NCBI GenBank assembly: GCA_947623825.1
Contig: CANQHQ010000006.1
Span: 1 to 50,095 of the forward strand
From: an uncultured Bacilli bacterium
GTDB lineage: Bacteria; Bacillota_I; Bacilli_A; RF39; UBA660
Length of the DNA stretch: 50,095 nucleotides
Direction of reading: 5' to 3'
Below are positions 16,020 through 25,666 of the stretch, one piece after another. Position 1 is the stretch's first letter, and every line of letters starts with the position of its first letter. A program made the position numbers and the translations under genes. The notes beneath the pieces were generated by a model. That model did not search any database. It saw nothing but the letters and a program-made list of their open reading frames with translations, and was not told where the DNA came from.

Positions 16020-18164
16020 ATGTCTAAAGACATTTCATATACAATGGAAGATTTAATAGAGAAGACCCGTACATATTTAAAGGAAGAAGAAGTAGAACAG
16101 ATTCGGAAAGCATATTTCTTTGCGGAAAAATGTCATCAGGGACAATTTCGGAAATCGGGAGAACCTTATATTTCTCATCCTTTACATGCTGCGATGATTT
16201 TGACAGATATTTATGCGGATAGTGCGACGATTATGGCAGCGTTACTTCATGATGTGATTGAGGATTGTGGAGTAGAACGAGAAGAAGTAGAAGAAGCCTT
16301 TGGAAAAGAAGTGGGTCGTCTTGTCTACGGAGTTTCCAAATTAGGAAGAATTAATTTTTCGACGGAGAACGAATATTTAATTGATTACTATAAGAAAATT
16401 ATCGTCGGAATGAGTGAAGATGTCCGCGTCATTATCGTCAAGTTGGCAGATCGTCTTCATAATATGCGAACGCTTTGGGCTTTACCGGAAGAAAAGCAAA
16501 AGAAGATTGCCAAAGAAACCTTAGAGATTCTAGCTCCTTTGGCGCATCATTTAGGAATTCATAAATTGAAGTCAGAATTAGAAGATTTATCTCTTCGTTA
16601 TTTGAAACCAGATGTATTTTATGATATTGCGGAAAAACTCAACAAAACGAAAGTCGAACGGGATAATACGGTCAATGAGATGCTTCGTTATGTGACCAAT
16701 TTATTGACCGAACATCGGATTCCTCATGAGATTAAGGGTCGTGCGAAAAGTATTTACAGTATCTATAATAAATTAAATAAAGGAAGAAAATTCTCGGATA
16801 TTTACGATTTACTCGCTTTACGAATTCTCGTTCATACGGAACAAGAATGTTACTTGGCTTTGGGAATTATTCATTCTAAATTTAAACCGATTCCTAAGAG
16901 ATTTAAAGATTATATCGCAATGCCAAAACCAAATATGTATCAATCTCTTCATACGACTGTTTTTGGAATTGATGGTTATCTTTTTGAAATTCAGATTCGT
17001 ACGTATGAGATGGATGAAGTGGCAGAAAACGGAATCGCTTCCCATTGGGCTTATAAAGAGCACAAAGATGCTTCTGTTTTGATGCAGAATACGACGGAAC
17101 AAAAGTTACAGTTCTTTAAATCCATTATCGAATTGAATGCCGATAAGATGAGTACCGAGGATTTTGTCAATAGTGTCAAAGAAGAAGTCTTGAATAACAA
17201 CATTTACTGTTTTACCCCAAAGGGAGATATCATCGAACTGCCGAAAGATGCGACACCGATCGATTTTGCTTATAAAGTTCATACTCGGGTAGGAGAAACG
17301 ATGATTGGGGCTATCGTCAACAACGTCATTGTTCCTCTCGATTATAAATTAAAGAATAATGATATCGTCAAAATTAATACTTCGAAGAATTCAAAAGGTC
17401 CTTCGCGCGAATGGTTAAATATTGCGAAGTCGACACAAACGAAAAATAAGATTCGTTCCTTCTTTACGAAGAGTGAAAAAGAAATCTATATGGAAAGGGG
17501 AAAAGATTCTTTAGAAAAAGAACTTCGTAAAAGAAAAATTCCTTACGATGAATTCTTTCTTCCTGAACATGTAGAAATGTTATTTCAATCTTTAAAAGTG
17601 AATCAGTTAGAGGATTTATATTTAGAGATTGGAAATGGAAAATATTCTCCTTCGATGGTTGTCAATACGATTTATCGAAAAGAAGAAGAAGTGGTGGAAC
17701 ATCCAAAGAAAGTCGTCATCAAATCGGGGGATGCGGATATCATCGTCTCTGGTATCGACAAAGTCAAAGTCAATTTGGCGAACTGTTGTAATCCGATTCC
17801 AGGAGATGAGATTATCGGATATATTACGAAAGGAAACGGAATTAGTGTCCATCGTACGGCTTGTCATAATCTCGAGATGTTGGAAGAAAGAAACGTACCT
17901 GTTTCATGGAGTGAGGAGACCAAAGAAAAGTATTTGTCGACCATTTTGATTCATTGTAGTACGAGAGAAAACAAGATGTTAGAGATGCTTCAGAAAATGA
18001 ATATGTTAGATGTAGGAGTCGATAAATTTATTACGATGAATCGGGGAGAAGATACCGTTTATGAAGTCGATTTATTCGTAAGAAATGTGGAACAATTGGA
18101 AAAAGTCTTCCTCGAATTGAATAAACTTCCTTATGTAACCAAAGTAGAAAGGTTGATGCGATAA
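16020..18164 (+). CDS. relA: Bifunctional (p)ppGpp synthetase/hydrolase Rel
   Basis: This 714-aa long RSH enzyme makes and degrades the alarmone (p)ppGpp during amino-acid starvation. The HD hydrolase domain is intact (YISHPLHAA, then ALLHDVIEDCG), so hydrolysis is expected. The synthetase domain contains RFKDYIAMPKPNMYQSLHTT. A TGS domain follows (CFTPKGDIIELP), then the Cys-containing segment NLANCCNPIPGDEI and a C-terminal ACT domain. Its length is typical. GGAGATG lies before the ATG. It is followed with overlap by dtd, as in Bacillus. Confidence 0.95.
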   Translation: MSKDISYTMEDLIEKTRTYLKEEEVEQIRKAYFFAEKCHQGQFRKSGEPYISHPLHAAMILTDIYADSATIMAALLHDVIEDCGVEREEVEEAFGKEVGRLVYGVSKLGRINFSTENEYLIDYYKKIIVGMSEDVRVIIVKLADRLHNMRTLWALPEEKQKKIAKETLEILAPLAHHLGIHKLKSELEDLSLRYLKPDVFYDIAEKLNKTKVERDNTVNEMLRYVTNLLTEHRIPHEIKGRAKSIYSIYNKLNKGRKFSDIYDLLALRILVHTEQECYLALGIIHSKFKPIPKRFKDYIAMPKPNMYQSLHTTVFGIDGYLFEIQIRTYEMDEVAENGIASHWAYKEHKDASVLMQNTTEQKLQFFKSIIELNADKMSTEDFVNSVKEEVLNNNIYCFTPKGDIIELPKDATPIDFAYKVHTRVGETMIGAIVNNVIVPLDYKLKNNDIVKINTSKNSKGPSREWLNIAKSTQTKNKIRSFFTKSEKEIYMERGKDSLEKELRKRKIPYDEFFLPEHVEMLFQSLKVNQLEDLYLEIGNGKYSPSMVVNTIYRKEEEVVEHPKKVVIKSGDADIIVSGIDKVKVNLANCCNPIPGDEIIGYITKGNGISVHRTACHNLEMLEERNVPVSWSEETKEKYLSTILIHCSTRENKMLEMLQKMNMLDVGVDKFITMNRGEDTVYEVDLFVRNVEQLEKVFLELNKLPYVTKVERLMR

Positions 18165-18598
18165 TGCGGGTGGTAGTTCAAAGAAGCAAAGAGGCGTGTT
18201 GTACGGTCGATGGAAAAAAGGTCGGTTCCATTGCGGGTGGTTTGGTCCTTCTCGTTGGTTTTACGGAACAGGATGATGCTTCGGTCATCGACTGGATGGT
18301 TCACAAAGTGACGCACCTTCGGATTTTTGATGATGAGAATCATGTCATGAATCTTTCTCTTCTCGATGTGAAGAAAGAAGTCTTATCGATTTCGCAGTTT
18401 ACGTTGTATGGAGATTGTGTGAAGGGAAATCGTCCTAGTTACCTTGCGGCATTAAATGGCGAAAAAGCGCGTCTTCTTTATGATTTATGGAATCAAAAAT
18501 TAAAGGAAGTGGTACCTGCTTCGACCGGACAGTTTGGGGCCGATATGCAGATTACATTTACCAATGATGGACCCGTAACGATTTTATTAGAGAGGTGA
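18164..18598 (+). CDS. dtd: D-aminoacyl-tRNA deacylase
   Basis: A 144-aa homodimeric editing enzyme that removes D-amino acids (and glycine mischarged on tRNA-Ala) from tRNA. The opening MRVVVQRSKEA, the active-site motif SQFTLYGDC and the cross-subunit motif NDGPVTI near the C-terminus are canonical (the usual form is NxGPVT). Its ATG overlaps the last base of the rel stop codon, so the two are translationally coupled. This is the conserved relA-dtd pair. Confidence 0.95.
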   Translation: MRVVVQRSKEACCTVDGKKVGSIAGGLVLLVGFTEQDDASVIDWMVHKVTHLRIFDDENHVMNLSLLDVKKEVLSISQFTLYGDCVKGNRPSYLAALNGEKARLLYDLWNQKLKEVVPASTGQFGADMQITFTNDGPVTILLER

Positions 18599-18602
18599 TA
18601 AA

Positions 18603-19676
18603 ATGAAAAAAGAACATATCAGTTATCGATTACTCAATCTTTTGATGTTGATGGCAGTCGTTTACCTTGTACTCAATACTTCAAATTATTGGGGAACGTT
18701 TATTGCGAAAGTATTTAGTACGTTGATGCCATTCCTTCTTGCCTTTGCCTTTGCGTATATTCTTCATCCTTTTGTAGAACGTCTCGAAAGGAAAGGGGTT
18801 CGTAGACCTCTGGCGTTGTTATCCGTCATTCTCGTCGTTCTATTCATTGTAGTTGGACTCGTTTGGCTTACAGTTCCTGTCGTTTATGATCAGTTAATTT
18901 CCTTTACGAAAACTGTAACCGAAGTCATTAATAACTTTAATGGAAAATTCGATGTGGAGTTGGGTAATTTTGAGGCAACGGTTCTTGAGACCTTGAATGA
19001 ATTAATTAAGAAATTCGGAAATTATATTTCAACTGGAACGATTGATATTTTAGGTAAGAGTGTCAACTTCATTACCAATGCGATGATTATCTTCTTCGTT
19101 ACGATTTACTTATTAATCGATATGAATAAAATTCGGGCTTTTGTTAAAAAGTTTTTAAAGCGTTGGAATATTAAATTTTACTATTATGTAAAACAACTAG
19201 ATATCGAAATTGGAAATTATCTTCATGGTTTATCGATTTTCATGTTGATTCAGTTTTTCGAGTATTCGATTTTATTTAAACTAGTCGGACATCCTAACTG
19301 GTTACTTCTTGGACTTCTTGCGTGCTTCACGACGATTATTCCTTATTTCGGTGGAATCATTACCAATGTCATTGCGGTTATCACAGCGACTGCGATTTCA
19401 TGGAAACTTTGTATCGCTACCTTGATTATTACTTTGATTTTCCCAAATATCGATGGATACTTGATTTCCCCTCATATTTATGGAAAAACCAACAATGTAA
19501 ATCCAGTTCTAGTTATTATTACGATGGGATTCTTCAGTAAGTTCTTAGGTATTTTAGGTATTGTGATGGGCCTTCCTATCTATATTGTGTTACGTTGTAC
19601 TTGGGAATATTTCGATGACGATATCAAAGAGAAGATCCAAGATGTGAAAGGGGTCAAAGAAAAAGGAAAAGTTTAG
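18603..19676 (+). CDS. AI-2E family transporter (YtvI/PerM-like)
   Basis: A 357-aa polytopic membrane protein with about seven or eight helices and the signature regions LAFAFAYILHPFVERLE near residue 50 and ILGIVMGLPIYIVL near the end. The central part has an amphipathic segment typical of the family. Members have been linked to autoinducer-2 export, Na+/H+ antiport or peptidoglycan-related export, so the substrate is uncertain. GAGGTGATAAA precedes the ATG, and the gene is 4 bases after dtd, so it belongs to the rel-dtd transcript. It ends at a clear terminator. Confidence 0.85.
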   Translation: MKKEHISYRLLNLLMLMAVVYLVLNTSNYWGTFIAKVFSTLMPFLLAFAFAYILHPFVERLERKGVRRPLALLSVILVVLFIVVGLVWLTVPVVYDQLISFTKTVTEVINNFNGKFDVELGNFEATVLETLNELIKKFGNYISTGTIDILGKSVNFITNAMIIFFVTIYLLIDMNKIRAFVKKFLKRWNIKFYYYVKQLDIEIGNYLHGLSIFMLIQFFEYSILFKLVGHPNWLLLGLLACFTTIIPYFGGIITNVIAVITATAISWKLCIATLIITLIFPNIDGYLISPHIYGKTNNVNPVLVIITMGFFSKFLGILGIVMGLPIYIVLRCTWEYFDDDIKEKIQDVKGVKEKGKV

Positions 19677-19696
19677 TTTCGCTTTTCCTTTTTTTA
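19661..19696. terminator. Bidirectional terminator between the AI-2E gene and the deacetylase gene
   Basis: An 11-bp stem (AAAAGGAAAAG with CTTTTCCTTTT, about 10-nt loop) overlaps the end of the AI-2E gene. It is followed by a run of T on the plus strand and also sits at the stop of the convergent deacetylase gene. Confidence 0.75.
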
Positions 19697-21019
19697 TGGA
19701 TTTAAAGAAGCATCTTTGATGTATTCTCTAATTTTTTTAATTTCTTGTAACTCACTCAAAGTAACCAATTGAAATCCTTGCTTTTTTAAGTTGGGAATGA
19801 TTTTTTTAAGGGCGTCTTTGCTTCTTTCATACGTGTCATGCATCAAAATAATATCGAAATCTTTGATATTATGGGTAGCCCGTAGAACGATGCGGTCGGG
19901 ATTTCTGATTCGCCAATCTTTGGTGTCGACCGTCCATAGAGCGATTTCTAGATGACTATTTTTGGTGATTCGGCGATTGGTGGAACCGTAGGTTGGACGA
20001 AGAAAGGTCGGTGTGTAATGGATTTCTTTTTGAAGAATCTCTTGAGTTTGATCGATTTGTTTTTCTAATTCTTTCGTCGAGAGACGACTTAGCCATTGAT
20101 GGTTATAAGAATGATTTCCTAATTCATTCCCATTGGCGACACTTTTTTTAAGAATTTCTTTGTAGGTCGTTACTTTATTTCCGAGAATGAAGAAAGTGGC
20201 ATTGACTTCGTTTTCTTCTAATATTTTTAGAATTTCTTCGGTATAAGGACTCGGTCCATCATCGAACGTAAGGGCAATTGAGGGAAGGGAAGGGTCAATG
20301 ACTCGTTTCTTTGTTTCCGGTTGGGAATCCTCTTCTTTTTCTTCTTTTTCCTCTGGGTAGAAGAGATAAGGGTTCTTTTTCGGAAGAGAGACAATCAGAT
20401 AATCATGATAATCTTCTTGAAGAAGAGAAGGGTTTACGGTAAAAGAAAATCCGGTAGAAGTTAGAAAAAAGGAAGTGGAATCTTCCCCAAATTCCTGTTT
20501 AAATCGTTCGGAATTGAGACAGTGAGGGCATTCTTTTTCGAAGAGAGAAAAGACTTCTTGACGGAGGGGTTCCAAAGAGTCTTTCGAACGAAGAAAGTCT
20601 TGGATGGTGCTTTTTCTTCTTTTTTTGGTATTCCATAAAATGGTTTTGATTTCATTACTAGGTACGGAAAAAGAAGGACCATTTTGATAGGTCATCATGG
20701 TGACACTTAGGTATTCTTTGGTTTCAAAGATGTTGGTATCGATATTGAATTCTTCTCGTTCTAAAAGATAAAGAGAGGTTTTGTTTTTCGTAAAATCTAG
20801 AAATTCTTCTTGTTTTTCTTCGATATACTTTGTGATTTCACGATTTAATTTGGAATCTTTTGTTTTCGCTTTGGTGATACTTTGGACCGTATTTTCTGTT
20901 TCTTGGATGATGGTTTCTAATTCGTAAGATGTGTTTTTTTGAATCGTCTCTTTATAAAGAAAAAGAAGAAGAGTAAGAATCCAAAGACAAAGGATTCCTA
21001 TTATGATTTTTTTCTTCAT
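19694..21019 (-). CDS. Membrane-anchored polysaccharide (peptidoglycan) deacetylase
   Basis: This is a 441-aa protein with an N-terminal membrane anchor (about residues 4-21). Residues ~25-230 form a separate extracellular domain, and the NodB-type deacetylase domain occupies ~240-430. Catalytic motifs are intact: TFDDGPSPYT (catalytic base and metal Asp), HSYNH (metal His residues), RPTYGS, and LMHDTY. Such enzymes remove N-acetyl groups from peptidoglycan sugars, altering lysozyme resistance or spore cortex structure. The two-domain layout resembles PdaC-type proteins, but I cannot confirm the N-terminal domain family. AAAGGAG lies 7 bases before the ATG. It diverges from uvrC. Confidence 0.88.
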   Translation of the reverse strand: MKKKIIIGILCLWILTLLLFLYKETIQKNTSYELETIIQETENTVQSITKAKTKDSKLNREITKYIEEKQEEFLDFTKNKTSLYLLEREEFNIDTNIFETKEYLSVTMMTYQNGPSFSVPSNEIKTILWNTKKRRKSTIQDFLRSKDSLEPLRQEVFSLFEKECPHCLNSERFKQEFGEDSTSFFLTSTGFSFTVNPSLLQEDYHDYLIVSLPKKNPYLFYPEEKEEKEEDSQPETKKRVIDPSLPSIALTFDDGPSPYTEEILKILEENEVNATFFILGNKVTTYKEILKKSVANGNELGNHSYNHQWLSRLSTKELEKQIDQTQEILQKEIHYTPTFLRPTYGSTNRRITKNSHLEIALWTVDTKDWRIRNPDRIVLRATHNIKDFDIILMHDTYERSKDALKKIIPNLKKQGFQLVTLSELQEIKKIREYIKDASLNP

Positions 21020-21083
21020 AGAATGCTCCTTTCTATTAGTTTATGTTTCTTCTTTGGATTTCTTTCGTTTCTTTTTTAAACTG

Positions 21084-21092
21084 TGTTATAAT
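21084..21092 (+). promoter_or_regulatory. Extended -10 promoter of uvrC
   Basis: TGTTATAAT combines the TG extension with a perfect TATAAT (21087-21092). No good -35 is visible, which is tolerable for an extended -10. It lies 30 bases before the uvrC start and argues against the longer upstream reading of that frame. Confidence 0.6.
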
Positions 21093-21122
21093 AAAGGGGA
21101 CAAGGAAAAAGAGGGTATTTCT

Positions 21123-22901
21123 ATGAGTGAAGAGACGAAGGCTTATATCAAAGAAAAATTGAAATTGGTTCCTACGCAACCAGGAAGTTATCAGATGAAA
21201 AATAAGGATGGCGTGATTATTTACGTAGGGAAAGCCAAGAACTTAAAAAATCGTTTAAAAAGTTATTTTACGGGAACGGTGACAGGAAAGACCGCGATGT
21301 TGGTTCAAGATATTGTCGATTTTGAATATATTGTCACTTCTACCGAATTAGAATCCTTTATTTTAGAGATTACTTTAATTAAAAAATATAATCCGAAATA
21401 CAATATTCTTTTAAAAGATGATAAGAGTTATCCTTATATCGAATTGACAAATGAAAGATATCCTCGTTTAAAAATTGTACGGAATGTTCATCGAACGAAA
21501 AATAAAAATCGTTTATTTGGACCGTATCCCAATGTCGCTGCAGCGAGAAAAACAGTCAATATGTTACATCGGATTTATCCTCTTCGAAAATGTGAGAATT
21601 TGAAGAAAGATTTGTGCCTTTACTATCATTTAGGAGAATGTTTGGGATACTGTCAAAAGGAGATTCCGAAGGAAGAGTTAACTTCTATGGTGGAGGAAAT
21701 CACTTCTTTCTTAAAGGGAAATAATGATTTGATTATCAAGAAATTAACCGAAGAGATGCAGAAGGCATCTGACTCTCTTCACTTTGAAAGAGCATTAGAA
21801 TTAAAAGAAATGTTACAAGATATTCAAGTAACTTTGACAAGACAAAAGATCGATTTACATCATAATTATCATTTCGATGTCTTTGGTTTTTATCAGGATA
21901 ATAATTATTTATCGATTGTTACTTTTTATATTCGGGAGGGACTTCTTTTTGGAAAGAGTCAGGATATTTTTACTTCGGTAGAAGATGCTTCGGAAGAACT
22001 CCTTTCCTATGTCATTCGGTTTTATGAAAAGAATCATTTATTACCAAAGGAGATTCTTGTTCCGGAAGGAGTCCAGGGTGATTTATTGGAACAGTATCTC
22101 GGAGTAAAAGTTTCAGTACCACACCGTGGAGATCGAAAAAAATTAGTGGATTTGGCAACCGATAACGCGAAAATTTATCTTCATGAAAAGTATGAAAATA
22201 TTAAAAAGGACGAAGAGGCACGTCTCGAAGCAGAAAAAGAATTACAACGTCTTCTTCATTTACCGCAGTTATCTCGGATTGAAGCGTTTGATAATTCGCA
22301 TTTATTTGGTACGTTCTACGTAGGAGGATTGGTTGTCTTCGATCATTTTGAACCCAATAAGAATGAGTATCGAAAGTATAAAATCAAAAGTGAAGCGCAG
22401 GATGATTTGGGAGCGATGAGAGAAGTACTTTATCGTCGTTGTTTTAAAATCTATATGGGAGAAGTCACCCCTCCCGATTTGATGATTCTCGATGGAGGAG
22501 AGTTACAGGTTGCGGTAGCGAAAGAAGTCATGGAGTCTCTTCATTTATCGATTCCGATTTGTGGGCTTAAGAAGAATGACAAACATAAGACGAGTGTGCT
22601 TATCAATGCCGATGGAGAAGAAATTCCTATGGATAAAGATAGTAATTTATTTCTCTTTTTGAATAAAATGCAGGAAGAGGTGCATCGCTTTGCGATTTCT
22701 TATCATCGAAATATTCGAAGTAAAGGCGCGCTTTCTTCTGTTTTGGATTTGGCTCCAGGAATTGGGGAAGTACGAAAGAAAGATTTATTGCGGCACTTTG
22801 GATCTCTCAAAAAAATGAAAGAAGCATCCCAAGAAGAATTGGAAGAAATTTTAGGAAAAGAGGTCGCTTTAAAATTTTTTGAATATTTAAAAGAAATATG
22901 A
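21123..22901 (+). CDS. uvrC: Excinuclease ABC subunit C
   Basis: A 592-aa nucleotide-excision repair nuclease that cuts on both sides of a lesion. The N-terminal GIY-YIG domain begins PGSYQMKNKDGVIIYVGKA. A UVR helical motif near residue 200 (LHFERALELKEM) contacts UvrB. The C-terminal RNase H-like nuclease contains EAFDNSHLFGT and LILDGG-like MILDGGELQV, followed by helix-hairpin-helix repeats (LAPGIGEVRKKDLL). Length is standard. The open frame extends upstream to 21003, but AGAGGG 8 bases before ATG 21123 and the -10 box define the real start. Confidence 0.96.
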   Translation: MSEETKAYIKEKLKLVPTQPGSYQMKNKDGVIIYVGKAKNLKNRLKSYFTGTVTGKTAMLVQDIVDFEYIVTSTELESFILEITLIKKYNPKYNILLKDDKSYPYIELTNERYPRLKIVRNVHRTKNKNRLFGPYPNVAAARKTVNMLHRIYPLRKCENLKKDLCLYYHLGECLGYCQKEIPKEELTSMVEEITSFLKGNNDLIIKKLTEEMQKASDSLHFERALELKEMLQDIQVTLTRQKIDLHHNYHFDVFGFYQDNNYLSIVTFYIREGLLFGKSQDIFTSVEDASEELLSYVIRFYEKNHLLPKEILVPEGVQGDLLEQYLGVKVSVPHRGDRKKLVDLATDNAKIYLHEKYENIKKDEEARLEAEKELQRLLHLPQLSRIEAFDNSHLFGTFYVGGLVVFDHFEPNKNEYRKYKIKSEAQDDLGAMREVLYRRCFKIYMGEVTPPDLMILDGGELQVAVAKEVMESLHLSIPICGLKKNDKHKTSVLINADGEEIPMDKDSNLFLFLNKMQEEVHRFAISYHRNIRSKGALSSVLDLAPGIGEVRKKDLLRHFGSLKKMKEASQEELEEILGKEVALKFFEYLKEI

Positions 22902-22932
22902 TAGAATGAAAGGGAAAGAAGGGTAGAGGAAT

Positions 22933-23235
22933 ATGGAAAATCAAACAGAAAGAGAATCTTATAATTATCTTCTTTATAAGGCAGGATATTATGAGGGAAA
23001 AGATATGGCTATTATGAAAGAGCCATGGAAGGAAGAAGATTTTATCTCTATGTATCAATTTGGTCTTCGAGATGGATATCATGATTTTGAAGGAAAAAGT
23101 ATCGATGATTTAGAACATTGGATTCAGACGTCTCGAGAAGAAAGAGAAGAACTTCTTTTTGCGAAATATTTAAAAAGTAGTGAGAATTATCATGGAGAGA
23201 CGGTTTATTATCAACCAGATGCGATTCGTAAATAA
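22933..23235 (+). CDS. Small protein of unknown function between uvrC and mutL
   Basis: This is a 100-aa acidic soluble protein that I do not recognise. It is rich in Tyr, Glu and Asp, with motifs YNYLLYKAGYYEGKDM and FGLRDGYHDFEG. It is probably helical and has no signal peptide or membrane segment. It starts 31 bases after uvrC with GTAGAGGAAT before the ATG and ends 17 bases before mutL, so it is likely part of a uvrC-mutL-miaA transcript. Whether it has any repair role is unknown. Confidence 0.65.
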   Translation: MENQTERESYNYLLYKAGYYEGKDMAIMKEPWKEEDFISMYQFGLRDGYHDFEGKSIDDLEHWIQTSREEREELLFAKYLKSSENYHGETVYYQPDAIRK

Positions 23236-23252
23236 GTCGGTGATGCTTTCTT

Positions 23253-25079
23253 ATGAGTAAAATACAAGTAATGGATGAGGTCTTGGCAAATAAGATTGCG
23301 GCGGGAGAAGTCGTCGAACGTTGTATGAATGTTGTCAAGGAGTTAGTCGAGAATGCCATCGATGCCAAAAGTACCGAAATTCGAATTGATTTGACCGATT
23401 CTGGTGTCAAAGAAATCAAAGTAACAGATAATGGAATTGGGATGGATCCAGAGGATGCCCAACTTTGTTTTTTGCGGCATGCGACCAGTAAACTTCGACG
23501 GGAGGAAGACCTATTTCATATTGATAGTTTAGGGTTTCGAGGAGAGGCGCTTCCTTCCATCGCCAGTGTGGCCGATGTCGTGATGCAGACTTGTAATCAG
23601 GAAACGGGAACAGAGGTTCATATTTCAGGAGGAAAGATTCTTTCTGTATCTTCCTCTGTTTTACGTCCGGGAACCAGTATTACCGTCAAGGATTTGTTTT
23701 ATAATACACCGGTTCGTTTAAAATATTTAAAAAATTTATATACGGAACTATCTTATATTACAGATTACGTGAATAAGATGGCTCTTTCTTTTCCAGAAAT
23801 TCAATTTACTTTAACGAATAATGAAAAAGTGCTTCTTCATACGGATGGGAGTAATCGTCTTTTGAAAGTCATTCATGCTATTTATGGACTTTCGGTCACG
23901 AAGAAGATGATTGAAATCAAGGGGGAGAATGACGATTACGAGATTTCGGGATATATTTCGTATCCAGAAGTGTTTAAGAGTCATAAGAATGCGATGACTC
24001 TTTTGGTAAATGGACGTTATATTAAGAATAATGAAATTTATCGGATTCTTACGGATTGTTATCATACGTATATGCCACCGGATAAATTTCCGATTGTCGT
24101 ATTAAAAATTGAAGTCGATCCTATTTTAATTGATGTCAATGTTCATCCGACCAAGATGGATATTAAATTTTCAAAGATGGATACCCTAAAAGAATTATTA
24201 GAACGTGTCATCAAGAAAGAATTGGAACGTTTGACTTTGATTCCAGATGCTTCTTTAGAGACGACAGTCGTCGGACAGGAAACGAGGATCAGTACGAATT
24301 ATGCTCCACAGGTCTACGAGGAGTTTAATGCTTCAAAGAAAGAAGAGGAGTTTGCCGAATTTGAAAAAATGACTCTTTCTCTCGATGAAAAAGAGGAACC
24401 ATTTCAAGTTGCGGAACCTTCTTTTCAAAGGGAAGAACCGTCTTCTTCTCAAAGGGAAGATGCGCTTTCTTCTCAAAGGGAAAATCCGCCTTCTTCTCGT
24501 ATTAAAAAAATGTATCCTGTCGGTTTGGTTCATGGGACGTATATTGTGGCGGAAAATGAAGATGGGATGTTTTTAATCGACCAACATGCCGCCAATGAAC
24601 GGATTAATTACGAATATTATTTGGAACAACTTTCGAATCCTACACCTGTGGTTTCGGATTTACTGGTTCCCATTTCTTTGGAATTTCCTTTCAACGAATA
24701 CGTCATTTTAAAAGAACATTTTGATCAATTAGAAAAGATGGGATTTGGTTTTGAAGAGTTTGGATTACAGACGATTGTCATACGACAAATCCCGATGTGG
24801 CTTCCGAAAGGAAACGAGGAGAATGCCATTCGAAGAATTATTGAAATTATCATTGATAAAGAAGCCTTTTCGATGGAACGATTCGTTCATAAAGTAGCGG
24901 CGACAGTGGCTTGTAAGGCTTCGATTAAGGCGAATGATGCGATTAGTTTGGCGGATATGGAAGTGTTGTTGGAACGATTGAGAAACTGTCAAAATCCGTT
25001 TACTTGTCCACATGGACGCCCAACGATTATTACTTATTCTAAGTATGATTTAGAGAAATTATTTAAACGTTCGATGTAA
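23253..25079 (+). CDS. mutL: DNA mismatch repair protein MutL
   Basis: This 608-aa MutL couples mismatch recognition by MutS to strand incision. The N-terminal GHKL ATPase shows NKIAAGEVVERC, VENAIDAKS, TDNGIGM and GFRGEALPSI. A variable linker at ~380-415 includes three 8-residue repeats around SSQRE. The C-terminal domain carries the endonuclease motif DQHAANERINYE and the zinc-site motif CPHGRP, so it belongs to the nicking class of MutL found in bacteria without MutH. The Shine-Dalgarno is weak. In many Firmicutes mutS is directly upstream; here mutS lies about 22 kb downstream. Confidence 0.96.
   Translation: MSKIQVMDEVLANKIAAGEVVERCMNVVKELVENAIDAKSTEIRIDLTDSGVKEIKVTDNGIGMDPEDAQLCFLRHATSKLRREEDLFHIDSLGFRGEALPSIASVADVVMQTCNQETGTEVHISGGKILSVSSSVLRPGTSITVKDLFYNTPVRLKYLKNLYTELSYITDYVNKMALSFPEIQFTLTNNEKVLLHTDGSNRLLKVIHAIYGLSVTKKMIEIKGENDDYEISGYISYPEVFKSHKNAMTLLVNGRYIKNNEIYRILTDCYHTYMPPDKFPIVVLKIEVDPILIDVNVHPTKMDIKFSKMDTLKELLERVIKKELERLTLIPDASLETTVVGQETRISTNYAPQVYEEFNASKKEEEFAEFEKMTLSLDEKEEPFQVAEPSFQREEPSSSQREDALSSQRENPPSSRIKKMYPVGLVHGTYIVAENEDGMFLIDQHAANERINYEYYLEQLSNPTPVVSDLLVPISLEFPFNEYVILKEHFDQLEKMGFGFEEFGLQTIVIRQIPMWLPKGNEENAIRRIIEIIIDKEAFSMERFVHKVAATVACKASIKANDAISLADMEVLLERLRNCQNPFTCPHGRPTIITYSKYDLEKLFKRSM
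24417..24488 (+). repeat. Three imperfect 24-bp repeats in the mutL linker
   Basis: Three successive units share TCAAAGGGAA and encode variants of PSSSQRED. They lie in the flexible linker between the ATPase and nuclease domains. This is a likely product of slippage and is probably neutral for folding, since the linker is variable in the family. Confidence 0.7.
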
Positions 25080-25090
25080 GGGGGAATGTT

Positions 25091-25666
25091 ATGGGACCGA
25101 ATACAGAATTAATGCGACGCTATACGAAGTATGAGTTGGAAGATGAGAATCTTTACAATTTGTTTTTCCGTGGTGTCTGGTATCCGAATTATGATACGTA
25201 TGTCTCTTATTTGAAAAGAGTAGAGAAAGAAAATCGGGAATTTTATGAATTGATGGAGAAAAAATTTCTATTGTGGCCGAACGATAAAGTCGTCGAATTA
25301 AGTGCCAACCAGGAATATTCTCTTTCTCGTTTTTTAAACCATCATTCTTTTCAAGTAATTGAATCGAAATATGGAACTGTTTCGGTTGGAACGGTGCCAC
25401 CAGAAGTGCATCTATCTCGTTCTTCTCATTTGATTTGTAATGGGTTTTATCAAGATTGTGATACCTTTTTAGATCAGATTCTTTCTGTTGATGGTTCGTT
25501 TACGATTGGAATTTGTGCGAAGAAAGATAGTCTTTTTCTTCAAGAAACGAGAAAACAGTATCTTGCCTATGCGAGAGAAAAGAGACTTTCTTGTCAATAT
25601 TATAAAAAACATGAAAACCGGAACGATATTTACCTATGGCATCATCGAGGAGGGCAAAATTCATGA
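25091..25666 (+). CDS. Protein of unknown function between mutL and miaA
   Basis: A 191-aa soluble protein that I do not recognise. Residues 1-90 are charged and helical (many Tyr, Glu, Lys and Arg). Residues ~95-170 look alpha/beta, with HLICNGFYQDCDTF and FTIGICAKKDSLF. There is no membrane helix. It begins 11 bases after mutL behind GGGGGAATG. Its TGA stop overlaps the miaA start (ATGA), so it is translationally coupled to miaA. That coupling suggests stable expression with a tRNA-modification enzyme, but no function can be assigned. Confidence 0.7.
   Translation: MGPNTELMRRYTKYELEDENLYNLFFRGVWYPNYDTYVSYLKRVEKENREFYELMEKKFLLWPNDKVVELSANQEYSLSRFLNHHSFQVIESKYGTVSVGTVPPEVHLSRSSHLICNGFYQDCDTFLDQILSVDGSFTIGICAKKDSLFLQETRKQYLAYAREKRLSCQYYKKHENRNDIYLWHHRGGQNS

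Noticed and set aside
24333-24533. Arg/Phe-rich minus-strand frame in mutL
   Set aside because: It is antisense to the repetitive mutL linker and has no ribosome-binding site.
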